This document shows, piece by piece, positions 15,972 to 24,337 of a stretch of DNA of 64,000 nucleotides (positions are counted from its first letter, which is position 1; each line of letters starts with the position of its first letter). The stretch is from assembly GCF_021601385.1 (NCBI RefSeq), contig NZ_BQHO01000008.1, positions 1 to 64,000 on the forward strand. Reading direction: 5' to 3'. This DNA comes from Pseudomonas parasichuanensis (GTDB lineage: Bacteria > Pseudomonadota > Gammaproteobacteria > Pseudomonadales > Pseudomonadaceae). The position numbers and the translations under genes are program-made. The notes beneath the pieces are model-generated. The model had not been told where the DNA came from. It searched no databases and saw only the letters and a list, made by a program, of their open reading frames with translations.

Positions 15972-17158
15972 GCCTGGCCGCCACGGCTGGGCAAGGCAAA
16001 GGCGGTGCGCCCGGCGGCGCCCAGCACCGCATCGTTCTGCGGCGTATGGATACGGCTGCACAGCACATCGCGGTAATGCCGCTCCAGTGGATTGCCCCGG
16101 GCCAGCGCCGGGTTGCCGATGGCCTCCACGCCCAGCTCGACGGCGCTGATGGCCTGAGTGGTGACCAGGTACTTGACCTGGGTGGCTTCACTGGCGGGGA
16201 TGCGCCCTTCGGCGGCGGCATCGAGCAGCACGCGGTTGGACAGCAGCAAGGCATCGATGCGCCCCACCAGCTCCTGGAAGCGCGGCAGGCTCGACAGCGG
16301 TGCGCCGAGGTTGGCCGGGGTACGCCCGGCCAGCCAGCCCACCAGCCAGTCGCGGGCGGCGCGGGCGACACCGTCATAGATGCTCGACAGCAGCACCGCC
16401 AGCCACAGCACACCGTTGTGGTCCAGCTCGGACGGGCGTGGCTGGTGCGCGGGCAGGATGTCCACGGCGTGTTCTGCAGGCACCAGCACATCCTCGAAGA
16501 TCACGTCATGGCTGCAGGTGGCCCGCATGCCTAAGTGATCCCAGGTTTCCTCGACCCGAATGCCCGGCGTATCGCGATGCACCAGCCAGGTGCCGACGCG
16601 TGGCTCGGCCTCGTCGCTACGCGCCCACACCGACAGCCAGGTCAGGCCGGGGATGCCGGTGGAGTAAATCTTGCGGCCATTGATACGCCAACCCTCGGGC
16701 ACACGCCGGGCAATGGTGCCCGGCAGGCCGCCACGGGCCGGTGTGCCCAGGTCGGGCTCGACGCGCAGGGCGTTGATCAGCGCGCCATGCTGCACCGCCT
16801 CGCGGGCCAGTTGCAGGCGCAGGTGCTCCGGCCACGCCTGGTTCTGCTGCAAGCGGGTGTGCTGCAGATACTGCATCACCAGCACCAGCGCCGTGGACGG
16901 CTCGCCCCGGGCCACGGCGGCGACCACCCGCCGCGCCTGGGCCAGCGTGGCCTCGCTGCCGCCCAGCCGACGCGGCACGGTCAGGGCCAGCAGGCCATGC
17001 TGGTGCAGGCGTTGCAGGTTGGCGTGGGGAAAGCTGGCATGGCGGTCATGTTCGGCGGCGCTGGCGGCGAATGCCTCGCTCAGCTCCGCCAGCAGGTCGG
17101 CGAAGGCTGGCGAGTCAAGGTCCAGTGTGTGCGCAGGGGTATTCACATCGAGGCTCAT
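15968..17158 (-). CDS. acyl-CoA-dehydrogenase-fold flavoprotein (DszC/SfnB-like)
   Basis: The 396-residue protein has an N-terminal helical domain and the acyl-CoA dehydrogenase middle domain, with NGRKIYSTGIPGLTWLSVWA and DHLGMRATCSHDVIFEDVLVP. The C-terminal helical domain ends in the NPLERHYRDVLCSRIHTPQ pattern typical of the DszC/SfnB/monooxygenase branch rather than of true fatty acyl-CoA dehydrogenases. Members of that branch are often FMNH2-dependent oxygenases acting on sulfur- or nitrogen-containing compounds. Gene overlaps of four bases couple it to the ATPase gene before it and the dehydrogenase after it. Together with the SsuABC-like transporter and the thiol dioxygenase locus nearby, an organosulfur substrate is attractive but unproven. 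Confidence 0.75.
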   Translation of the reverse strand: MSLDVNTPAHTLDLDSPAFADLLAELSEAFAASAAEHDRHASFPHANLQRLHQHGLLALTVPRRLGGSEATLAQARRVVAAVARGEPSTALVLVMQYLQHTRLQQNQAWPEHLRLQLAREAVQHGALINALRVEPDLGTPARGGLPGTIARRVPEGWRINGRKIYSTGIPGLTWLSVWARSDEAEPRVGTWLVHRDTPGIRVEETWDHLGMRATCSHDVIFEDVLVPAEHAVDILPAHQPRPSELDHNGVLWLAVLLSSIYDGVARAARDWLVGWLAGRTPANLGAPLSSLPRFQELVGRIDALLLSNRVLLDAAAEGRIPASEATQVKYLVTTQAISAVELGVEAIGNPALARGNPLERHYRDVLCSRIHTPQNDAVLGAAGRTAFALPSRGGQA

Positions 17159-17916
17159 CGTTGGGCAGTCCGTGCAAGGGTGTGGGCATGGCTGGCAGCT
17201 GGAGGTTCGACCCCCAGCAGGCTCAGCAAATGCTGACGCAGGTCCTGAAACCCGCGGCTGGCCACCTCGCGCGGGCGCGGCAGGCGAATGGCGATCTGCT
17301 CGGCGATACGCCCCGCCTCCAGCACCACCACACGGTCGGCCAGCAGCAGGGCTTCATCGACGTCGTGGGTCACCAGCAGCACCGAGGGCTGGTGGCTGCG
17401 CCACAGCTCGATGATCAGCTGGTGCATGCGAATGCGGGTCAAGGCATCCAGCGCCGCGAACGGCTCGTCGAGCAGCAGCAGCTGCGGCTCGCGCACCAGG
17501 GCGCGAGCCAGGGCCACCCGCTGTGCCTCACCGCCGGACAAGGTGCCCGGCCAGGCCCGCACCCGATGGGCCAGGCCCACCTCGCGCAGGGCCGCCAGCG
17601 CCCGGTTTTTCGGCTCGGCACCGCGCAGCCCCAGGGTCACGTTGCGCCAGGCCCGTTTCCAGGGCATCAGCCGCGGCTCCTGGAACACCGCCGCATGGGC
17701 CTGCGGCACCTCCAGCGTGCCGGCATCCATCGCATCCAGCCCGGCCAGGGCCCGCAACAGCGTGGTCTTGCCCGAGCCGCTACGGCCCAACAAGGCGACG
17801 AACTCGCCGGCAGCCAGGTCCAGGTCCAGGCCGTCGAGCACCGCCTGGCCTGCGAACCGGCGCGTCAAACCGCGCACCCGCACCGGTGGGCGCAGGCGTT
17901 GCAGTGCAACATCCAT
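17155..17916 (-). CDS. ABC transporter ATP-binding protein, SsuB/TauB type
   Basis: The 253-residue ATPase has Walker A GRSGSGKTT, Q-loop VFQEPRLMPW, signature LSGGEAQR, Walker B LLLLDEP and switch histidine VTHDVDEA, the layout of nitrate/sulfonate/taurine importers. It energises the permease encoded immediately upstream (2-bp gap) and presumably works with the Tat-exported binding protein at the end of the operon. Its ATG at 17916 begins the conserved domain; its stop overlaps the start of the acyl-CoA-dehydrogenase-like gene by four bases. Confidence 0.9.
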   Translation of the reverse strand: MDVALQRLRPPVRVRGLTRRFAGQAVLDGLDLDLAAGEFVALLGRSGSGKTTLLRALAGLDAMDAGTLEVPQAHAAVFQEPRLMPWKRAWRNVTLGLRGAEPKNRALAALREVGLAHRVRAWPGTLSGGEAQRVALARALVREPQLLLLDEPFAALDALTRIRMHQLIIELWRSHQPSVLLVTHDVDEALLLADRVVVLEAGRIAEQIAIRLPRPREVASRGFQDLRQHLLSLLGVEPPAASHAHTLARTAQR

Positions 17917-17918
17917 GG

Positions 17919-18734
17919 TCAGTTCCTTATGAAGGTGGGGCGCCAGGCCAGGGCCAGGCGTTCGAGCAGACGCACCAGGCCGTCGATCGACAGGCCCAGC
18001 ACGCTGTAGACCAGCAGGCAGATGACGATCACATCGGTGCGCATGAAGTCGCGGGCATCGTTGACCAGGTAGCCCAGCCCGGCGCTGGCGTTGATCTGCT
18101 CGACCACCACCAGGCCCAGCCAGCTGATGCCGAAGGCGTAGCGCAGGCCCACGAAGAACGCGGGCAAGGCGCCGGGCAGGATCACGTGCCAAACCAGCTC
18201 CAGCCGGCCCAGGCCGAACAGTTGGCCGGCCTCCACCAGCTTGGGGTCGACACCGCGAATGCCAGAGAACAGCGTGAGGTACACCGGGAAGGTGGTGCCC
18301 AAGGCAATCAGCGCGATCTTCGGTGTTTCCCCCACGCCGAACCAGAGGATGAACAGCGGCACGATGGCCAGGAACGGCAAGGTGCGCAGCATTTGCACAG
18401 GTGAATCGATGGCGATCTCACCCCGGCGCGACAGCCCCGCCAACAGTGCCAGCAAGGTGCCGATCGACACGCCAATGGCCAGGCCGCTCAGGGCGCGCTT
18501 GAGGGACACCCACAGGTGGCCGGCCAGTTCGCCGCTGACGATCATCTGCCCCAGCGTGTCACCGATGGTGCTGGGCGCGGCGATGATGCGCGCTGGCAGC
18601 ACCCCGGTACGCGAGGCCAGTTCCCACAGCAGCAACAGCAACAGTGGGCTGACCAGGCGCAGGCCGAGGTTGTGCAAGGCTCGCAGGTGCAGCTGGGCCG
18701 TGGCGGGTGCCAGGCTAGTGCTTTGGCGGGGCAT
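17919..18734 (-). CDS. ABC transporter permease, SsuC/TauC type
   Basis: The 271-residue protein has about six transmembrane segments and the cytoplasmic EAA-loop region typical of the sulfonate/nitrate permeases (ALPAFFVGLRYAFGISWLGL), followed by VVEQINASAGLGYLVNDA. It is the first gene of the minus-strand operon permease, ATPase, acyl-CoA-dehydrogenase-like, hydroxyacid dehydrogenase, aldolase and binding protein. The operon promoter must lie in 18735-19088, next to the LysR gene that may control it. The ligand is not identifiable from the permease. Confidence 0.9.
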   Translation of the reverse strand: MPRQSTSLAPATAQLHLRALHNLGLRLVSPLLLLLLWELASRTGVLPARIIAAPSTIGDTLGQMIVSGELAGHLWVSLKRALSGLAIGVSIGTLLALLAGLSRRGEIAIDSPVQMLRTLPFLAIVPLFILWFGVGETPKIALIALGTTFPVYLTLFSGIRGVDPKLVEAGQLFGLGRLELVWHVILPGALPAFFVGLRYAFGISWLGLVVVEQINASAGLGYLVNDARDFMRTDVIVICLLVYSVLGLSIDGLVRLLERLALAWRPTFIRN

Positions 18735-19088
18735 TCCTTCTCCTCCCGTGGGGCCGATCCATTGTCGTAGGGCCGCCGGCGGGAGTGTTGATCTAGCCCG
18801 CGGCAGCCTGGCTTGATCTACATGCTATCGGTCTTAAAAACGCTCGTGAAATTCGATCTGCTTCTAACCTAATATACGAATTGTGCATTTGTACTTATTG
18901 TTTATATGCAAGAGATTTTGATTGTGCAGGCTGCGCGATAGCGCGACAGGCACCCAGGCAGGCGCCGCCTCTGCCACAGGAATGACTGGCCGCTCCTACA
19001 TCTGTTTCGGGCCGGTCTCTTCTGTGCCATCACCTAGTCCGCCTTGTTGGCACGACGCGGAATCGCATGGGCTCGCAGGGCCGCACCC
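18735..19088. other. 354-bp intergenic region with AT-rich promoter segment and a partial repeat
   Basis: No gene was found here. The part at about 18860-18915 is AT-rich (ACCTAATATACGAATTGTGC and following) and is the likely promoter/LysR-binding region of the permease operon. At 18990-19014 a single copy of a repeat arm (CTCCTACATCTGTTTCGGGC) resembles one arm of the long palindrome at 22339-22390. Confidence 0.4.
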
Positions 19089-19985
19089 CTATTGCTGATT
19101 CGCCACCCGCTGCGCCACCGTCTCGCCAAACAACGCCACCGGCGCCTGCAAATTGCCCAGAAAGCGCGGATGAATCAGCCACAGGTCGATCACCGGCTTG
19201 AAGTCGCTGACCGGCACGATCTCCAGGCGCTCGCGGTGGCGGCTGTTGTCCAGCAGCGGCCGCGGCACCAGGCCCAAACCCAGGCCGTTGGCGATCAGGC
19301 CCAGTTGCAGCTCGGTGCCAAAGGTTTCCAGGTTGATCCGCAACGACAGCCCTTCATCGTTCAATGCCCGCTGCAAGCCGGCACGGAAGCCACAGCCATC
19401 CGGGTTGAGCACCCAGCCGCGCTGGTAACAGTCCGCCAGCTTGTAGCTGCGTTTGCGCACCTCGCCCTGGGCTGCGACCACCACCAGGTCCATGCGCGCC
19501 AACGACCGGCCGACAATGCCCTCGGGGAACACCTTGCCCGCCGGGAACAGCGCTGCCACCGCATCCAGCTCGCCGTTCTCCATCTTGCCCAGCAGGTGGC
19601 TGCCCCAGCCGGTGGCCACCTGGGCCTGCAGCTCTGGGTATAGCGCCTTGAGCTGGCTCAGGGCATCGAGCAGTACCACGTCGCCGATGGTTTGCGGCAC
19701 CCCCAGGCGCAACGCGCCGGTCGGGGAGGAATCACTGAGTACCAATTCGCGCAGCGCGTCCATCTCACGCAGCACCGCGCGGCACTGTTCGTACACACGC
19801 ATGCCCATGGGGGTCGGCTTGAGGGGTTTGGTGTTGCGGTCCAGCAGGCTCACGCCCAACGCCTCTTCGAAATTCTGCACCCGGCGGGTGATGGCGGGCT
19901 GGGTCAGGTGCAGCGATTCGGCAGCCTGGCTGATGGATTGGCTGCGGATGACGGCCACGAATGCATCGATATCATCTATCTTCAT
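19089..19985 (-). CDS. LysR-family transcriptional regulator
   Basis: The 298-residue LysR protein has its winged helix-turn-helix at residues 1-60 (DDIDAFVAVIRSQSISQAAESLHLTQPAITRRVQ) and a normal effector domain. It is transcribed divergently from the thiol dioxygenase-rhodanese pair, with its ATG 108 bp from theirs, and it lies just downstream of the region that carries the promoter of the ABC transporter operon. In P. aeruginosa a LysR gene likewise neighbours the 3-mercaptopropionate dioxygenase and rhodanese genes (PA2601-PA2603, from memory). It probably senses a sulfur compound and controls one or both flanking transcripts. Confidence 0.85.
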   Translation of the reverse strand: MKIDDIDAFVAVIRSQSISQAAESLHLTQPAITRRVQNFEEALGVSLLDRNTKPLKPTPMGMRVYEQCRAVLREMDALRELVLSDSSPTGALRLGVPQTIGDVVLLDALSQLKALYPELQAQVATGWGSHLLGKMENGELDAVAALFPAGKVFPEGIVGRSLARMDLVVVAAQGEVRKRSYKLADCYQRGWVLNPDGCGFRAGLQRALNDEGLSLRINLETFGTELQLGLIANGLGLGLVPRPLLDNSRHRERLEIVPVSDFKPVIDLWLIHPRFLGNLQAPVALFGETVAQRVANQQ

Positions 19986-20093
19986 TCTTAATTCGCATAA
20001 TAAATATATGGAAAAATACGCAACAAGAATAATACCTTTTGCCCTGCCACGGTAGCGTTCACCGCTACCTCACCCAGGACATAGAGGGAAGCC

Positions 20094-20696
20094 ATGTCTC
20101 ATACACCCAACCTTGCACGACTGCGCCGCTTTGTCGTCGACCTTGCCGAGCTGCTCGCCCAGGCGCCGGACGAACCCCGGATACTCGACCAGGGGGCCGG
20201 CCTGCTGCGCGAACTGATCAGCGCCGACGACTGGCTGCCGGACGATTACGCCCGACCGAGCCCGGAACGCTACCAGCAATACCTGCTGCACGCCGACTCA
20301 CGCCAGCAGTTCTCCATCGTCAGTTTTGTCTGGGGGCCAGGCCAGGCGACGCCGGTGCACGACCATCGCACCTGGGGCTTGATCGGTATGCTGCGTGGCA
20401 GCGAAATCAGCCAGGGCTTTGCCCTCTCGAAAGGCGCACTGGAGCCCGCTGGGCCTGCCGAGCAACTGCAGCCTGGGCAAGTGATTGCCGTGTCGCCGCG
20501 CATCGGCGACCTGCATCAGGTGCGCAACGCCTACGACGACCGCACCTCGATCAGCATCCATGTCTACGGCGCCAATATCGGCGCGGTGCGTCGTGCGGTG
20601 TACGGCCCCGACGGCCAGGAGCAACCGTTCATTTCCGGCTACAGCAACCATCACCTGCCCAATCTCTGGGATCTGTCGAAAGAGCATCGCGTATGA
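20094..20696 (+). CDS. thiol dioxygenase, 3-mercaptopropionate dioxygenase-like (cysteine dioxygenase family)
   Basis: The 200-residue cupin has three iron-ligand histidines, H89 and H91 in VHDHRTWG and H141 in DLHQV, and the S154-H156-Y158 triad in SISIHVYG, all one residue offset from the positions described for P. aeruginosa/Azotobacter 3MDO. A glutamine (Q61 or Q62) stands where cysteine dioxygenases have the carboxylate-binding arginine, and a glycine (G95) replaces the cross-linking cysteine. These are the marks of the Gln-type thiol dioxygenases that prefer 3-mercaptopropionate over cysteine and give 3-sulfinopropionate. Its stop overlaps the rhodanese start (ATGA). Oxidation of a thiol acid followed by sulfur-group transfer is inferred from the pair. 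Confidence 0.8.
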   Translation: MSHTPNLARLRRFVVDLAELLAQAPDEPRILDQGAGLLRELISADDWLPDDYARPSPERYQQYLLHADSRQQFSIVSFVWGPGQATPVHDHRTWGLIGMLRGSEISQGFALSKGALEPAGPAEQLQPGQVIAVSPRIGDLHQVRNAYDDRTSISIHVYGANIGAVRRAVYGPDGQEQPFISGYSNHHLPNLWDLSKEHRV

Positions 20697-22276
20697 GCCA
20701 GGTCACCCGCCGTAACTATCAGGATATCCGCCGCGCCCTCCTTGCCCGCCAGGAGCTGGCCTTGCTCGACGTGCGCGAAGAAGATCCCTTCGCCCAGGCC
20801 CACCCGCTGTTCGCCGCCAACCTGCCGTTGTCGCGCCTGGAGCTGGAGGTCTTCGCCCGGGTGCCGCGCCGCACAACACCGGTTACCGTCTATGACGACG
20901 GCGAAGGCCTGGCTGCGGTGGCGGCGCAGCGCCTGCTCGCCCTCGGCTACCGCGATGTGGCCCTGCTCGAGGGCGGCCTGAACGGTTGGCGTGAGGCCGG
21001 TGGCGAGTTGTTCAAGGACGTGAACGTGCCCAGCAAGGCGTTTGGTGAGTTGGTTGAAGCCGAACGGCATACCCCGTCGCTGGTCGCCGAAGAGGTCAAG
21101 GCCCTGCTCGATGCCCAGGCCAACGTGGTGGTGCTGGATGCCCGGCGCTTCGACGAGTACCAGACCATGAGCATCCCCGGCGGTATCAGTGTGCCCGGCG
21201 CCGAGCTGGTGCTGCGGGTCGCGGAGCTGGCGCCCGACCCCACCACCCACGTCATCGTCAACTGCGCCGGGCGCACCCGCAGCATCATCGGTACCCAGTC
21301 ACTGGTGAATGCCGGTATTGCCAACCCGGTGTCGGCACTGCGTAACGGCACCATTGGCTGGACCCTGGCCGGGCAGGCGCTGGAACATGGCCAGTCGCGA
21401 CGCTTTGCCGCCGTATCGGCGGCTACCCGCAGCAACGCTGCCCAGCGTGCTCGAAGTGTGGCGGACCGCGCCGGTGTAGCGCGTATCGACCTCACGGGCC
21501 TGCACCAATGGCAGGCCGAGCCTGCGCGTACCACCTACCTGTTCGATGTGCGCACCCCCGAGGAGTTTGCCTTGGGCCACCTGCCCGGCGCCCGCTCGAC
21601 GCCCGGCGGCCAGCTGGTGCAGGAAACCGACCATTTCGCCAGCGTGCGTGGCGCACGCCTGGTGCTGGTGGACGACGACGGCGTGCGGGCCAACATGAGC
21701 GCATCCTGGCTGGCACAACTGGGCTGGCAGGTCGCGGTGCTCGAGGGGGTGTCCGTTGCCGACTTCAACGAACCGGGGGCCTGGGTGGCGCCGGTGCCCG
21801 CACCACCGCAGGCACAAGCCATCACACCGGCCAGCTTGGCCGAGTGGCTTGAACAGCCGGCCACCCAGGTGCTGGATTTCACCACCAGCGCCAACCATGT
21901 CAGGCAGCATATCCCCGGCGCCGTGTGGGCACTGCGTAGCCAGCTGGCGCAGGTAGTGGCGGCATTGCCCGAGGCGCAGCGTTTCGTGGTGACCTGCGGT
22001 TCAAGCCAGCTGGCGCGCTATGCGGCGCCGGAGGTGGCGGCTTTGAGCGGCAAGCCGGTGTTCGTGCTCGAAGGCGGCAATAGCGCCTGGATAGCTGCCG
22101 GGTTGCCAACCGAACAGGGCGAACAGCGCCTGGGGGCGCCGCGTATCGACCGCTACCGCCGGCCTTACGAGGGCACCGACAATCCGCGGGAGGCGATGCA
22201 GGGCTATCTGGATTGGGAGTTCGGGCTGGTGGAGCAGTTGGGGCGTGATGGGACCCATGGGTTCTTCGTGATCTGA
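20693..22276 (+). CDS. four-domain rhodanese sulfurtransferase
   Basis: The 527-residue protein is a tandem of four rhodanese-homology domains (about 5-110, 128-230, 265-360 and 378-480). Only the second (C191 in VIVNCAGRTRSIIG) and fourth (C435 in VVTCGSSQLARY) have a cysteine at the start of the active-site loop; the first and third have aspartates there (VYDDGEG, LVDDDGVR), so two domains are probably catalytic and two structural or regulatory. A C-terminal tail ends PYEGTDNPREAMQGYLDWE. It carries sulfane sulfur to an acceptor, presumably handling sulfur released downstream of the dioxygenase with which it is translationally coupled. The arrangement matches P. aeruginosa PA2603 as remembered. 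Confidence 0.85.
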   Translation: MSQVTRRNYQDIRRALLARQELALLDVREEDPFAQAHPLFAANLPLSRLELEVFARVPRRTTPVTVYDDGEGLAAVAAQRLLALGYRDVALLEGGLNGWREAGGELFKDVNVPSKAFGELVEAERHTPSLVAEEVKALLDAQANVVVLDARRFDEYQTMSIPGGISVPGAELVLRVAELAPDPTTHVIVNCAGRTRSIIGTQSLVNAGIANPVSALRNGTIGWTLAGQALEHGQSRRFAAVSAATRSNAAQRARSVADRAGVARIDLTGLHQWQAEPARTTYLFDVRTPEEFALGHLPGARSTPGGQLVQETDHFASVRGARLVLVDDDGVRANMSASWLAQLGWQVAVLEGVSVADFNEPGAWVAPVPAPPQAQAITPASLAEWLEQPATQVLDFTTSANHVRQHIPGAVWALRSQLAQVVAALPEAQRFVVTCGSSQLARYAAPEVAALSGKPVFVLEGGNSAWIAAGLPTEQGEQRLGAPRIDRYRRPYEGTDNPREAMQGYLDWEFGLVEQLGRDGTHGFFVI

Positions 22277-22338
22277 AGCGTCAACCGGCCTTGCGTCATG
22301 CGCCAAGGCGTGCAGCGGTACCTTCACAGGAATAATTA

Positions 22339-22390
22339 GCCCGAAACAAATGTGGGAGCTGGCTTGCCAGCTCCCACATTTGTTTCGGGC
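22339..22390. terminator. 52-bp perfect palindrome between convergent genes
   Basis: The 24-bp arms (starting GCCCGAAACAAATGTGGGAG) are perfectly complementary around a CTTG loop. It lies between the ends of the convergent rhodanese and paaX genes, so it likely acts as a two-way transcription stop, although no long T-tract follows. It may also be a REP-type repeat, because a related single arm occurs at 18990-19014. Confidence 0.55.
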
Positions 22391-22422
22391 CAGTTATGCC
22401 TGAGAGATCACCACTGTCCGCC

Positions 22423-23346
22423 TCATCCCAATCCACCAAAGCGTTTGTAGAAGCTCTCATTGGCATCCGGCAACGGCCCGTCAGCGGTCTCCAGCGCATT
22501 GGCCAGGTACTCTTCCGCCCGCCCTTGCACCAGTCGGTACAGGTTGCGGCACAACTGCCGCGCCGCGCGGCCTTCCCAATCACCCGGCAACAGCTCGTCC
22601 GGCAACTGCGGATCGCGCAGCAGCAGGCGACGGTATTCGTGGATCAGCAGGGTGCGGGCCAGGAAACAGTCGCCGGCGTCGGGCGCCTCCAGCTCTTTCA
22701 TCGCCTGCCACAAAGGGCGGAACAGGCGAATGAACTCGCTGTAGTGCTGGCCCAGCTCATCGATGCTCCAGCTCTCGCGCACCTGCGCGCGCAGGGCCTT
22801 GGAGGCCAGCACCTCCTGGGCGTGGGTCTCGAACACGATACTGTCATCCTCGGCGTCCAGCTCGCGCAGGGTCGCCGCCAGGTCGGCACGGTCGCTGCGC
22901 GGGCAGCCCAGCAGGTTCGGGCCCATGGCACCGAAGCCTTGCCACTCCAGCTCTTCACGCACGCTTTTGCGTTTGGCGGCATCGAGCTGCGACAGCAGCA
23001 CCAGCGTCCAGGCACCGTTCCAGGCCGGCAGGCTGGCACTGTAGACACGCTTGAAGGCTTTTTCGAAGCGCCGCCGGCCGGTGCCGGTCAGGCTGTAGTA
23101 GCTGCGCCGGCCAACCTTCTCGGCAGTCAGCCAGCCTTCCTTGGTCAGGCGGAAGATCGAAGTGCGGATCAACCGTTCATTGATGCCCATCGGCTCCAGC
23201 AGGTTGATCAGGCTACCCAGCCAGACCGTGCCGCCATGGGGTTCGATGGCATCGCCATAGAGGGTGATGATCAACGAGCTGGCGCGGATCGGCGTCTGCT
23301 CCTGGAAGCGGGTGATCAGGTGGTTCAGGGGGGCAAGGCTGCTCAT
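22423..23346 (-). CDS. paaX: phenylacetic acid degradation transcriptional repressor PaaX
   Basis: The 307-residue protein matches PaaX: an N-terminal winged helix with TPIRASSLIITLYGDAI and NERLIRTSIFRLTKEGWL, followed by RRSYYSLTGTGRRRFEKAFKRVY and the PaaX C-terminal domain. PaaX represses paa promoters and is released by phenylacetyl-CoA, the product of PaaK. It is encoded divergently from paaF with paaY between, as in P. putida. The ATG at 23346 is chosen because it starts the conserved N-terminus. Candidate operators are noted upstream of paaF and paaA. Confidence 0.95.
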   Translation of the reverse strand: MSSLAPLNHLITRFQEQTPIRASSLIITLYGDAIEPHGGTVWLGSLINLLEPMGINERLIRTSIFRLTKEGWLTAEKVGRRSYYSLTGTGRRRFEKAFKRVYSASLPAWNGAWTLVLLSQLDAAKRKSVREELEWQGFGAMGPNLLGCPRSDRADLAATLRELDAEDDSIVFETHAQEVLASKALRAQVRESWSIDELGQHYSEFIRLFRPLWQAMKELEAPDAGDCFLARTLLIHEYRRLLLRDPQLPDELLPGDWEGRAARQLCRNLYRLVQGRAEEYLANALETADGPLPDANESFYKRFGGLG

Positions 23347-23405
23347 GGGGGAACGCGGCGCGGCTAAAGCCTCGACTATACCTGCCTGCCGTGGCCGTGC
23401 AAGGT

Positions 23406-24005
23406 TCATGCGCCGCCCTCGGCCTTGGGCCGGAAACCTGAATCGCCCATGCGTGGGCGCTGCGTCTCTGCTTCGGTCAATGGCGGGCACTCCACCATCG
23501 ATGTCATGCAACGCCGGGTCAGGGCGTGGTATTGGGCGGTGCCGCGTTGCTTCCAGGCCAGTTCCTGGTCGCTGAGCGGGCGCTTGACTTCGGCCGGTGC
23601 CCCGACCACCAGGCTCTGCTCCGGGCACTGGAAGCCAGCCTTGACAAAGGCCGTGGCGGCGACGATGCAGCGCGGCGCGATATGCGCACCATCCATCACC
23701 ACCGCATTCATGCCCACCAGGGCATCTTCGCCCACCCGGCAACCGTGCAACACCGCGCCGTGGCCAACGTGGCCATTGCGCTCGACCACTGTGTCACCGC
23801 CAGGGAAGCCGTGCATCACGCAGGTGTCCTGCAGGTTGGCGCCCTGCTCCAGGACGATGCGCCCGAAGTCGCCGCGCAACGAAGCCAGCGGGCCCACATA
23901 ACAATCGGGGCCGATGATCACATCACCGATCAGGACCGCGCTTGGGTGGACGTAGGCGCTGGGATGAACCACGGGGGTCAGGCCGTCGAGGCGGTAGCAA
24001 GGCAT
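23406..24005 (-). CDS. paaY: PaaY, gamma-carbonic-anhydrase-like hexapeptide-repeat thioesterase
   Basis: The 199-residue protein is a left-handed beta-helix of hexapeptide repeats (VHPSAVLIGDVIIGPDCYVG and onward) with metal-binding histidines in VMHGFPG and GHVGHGAVLHG. PaaY proteins act as CoA thioesterases that relieve dead-end CoA-thioester accumulation in phenylacetate degradation. The gene is the first after the divergent promoter region and lies 59 bp upstream of paaX on the same strand, so the two are probably cotranscribed. The C-terminal 30 residues are less conserved. Confidence 0.9.
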   Translation of the reverse strand: MPCYRLDGLTPVVHPSAYVHPSAVLIGDVIIGPDCYVGPLASLRGDFGRIVLEQGANLQDTCVMHGFPGGDTVVERNGHVGHGAVLHGCRVGEDALVGMNAVVMDGAHIAPRCIVAATAFVKAGFQCPEQSLVVGAPAEVKRPLSDQELAWKQRGTAQYHALTRRCMTSMVECPPLTEAETQRPRMGDSGFRPKAEGGA

Positions 24006-24219
24006 GGAGGGGCTCTCGATGTGATTCAGAAGTCTGAAGAATCATGTATCAATTCAAATCGCAACGTCAAATGTGAAGCGACGTATCGCTTCCAGGGTGA
24101 CGATTCAACGCAGCCGAACCAGCACCAACAGTGCTTTCCCTGGCTTGTACACATGCAACTCAATGGGTGAGGCCGGCTTGCCAGCGCAGTGCCACAACAG
24201 CAAAGCCAACCAACAACGA

Positions 24220-24273
24220 GATACACATAATCAATTTATGTATTGATATTTGGTATCGCATTGCGTCTATACT
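24220..24273 (+). promoter_or_regulatory. promoter region of the paaFGHIJK operon with candidate PaaX operator
   Basis: In the 332-bp divergent region paaY/paaF this AT-rich segment has facing GATAC (24220) and GTATC (24253) half-sites, a TTGATA hexamer at 24243-24248 and TATACT at 24268-24273. Similar half-sites occur upstream of paaA (30637-30695), which supports common PaaX control. The -35/-10 spacing (19 bp) is not ideal, so the exact promoter is uncertain. The rest of 24006-24337 shows no gene. Confidence 0.45.
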
Positions 24274-24337
24274 TGCCCCACAACACCAACAAAAGCCGGC
24301 CCCAGCCGGTGCCGAACGTGCAGCCTGAGGTACCACC

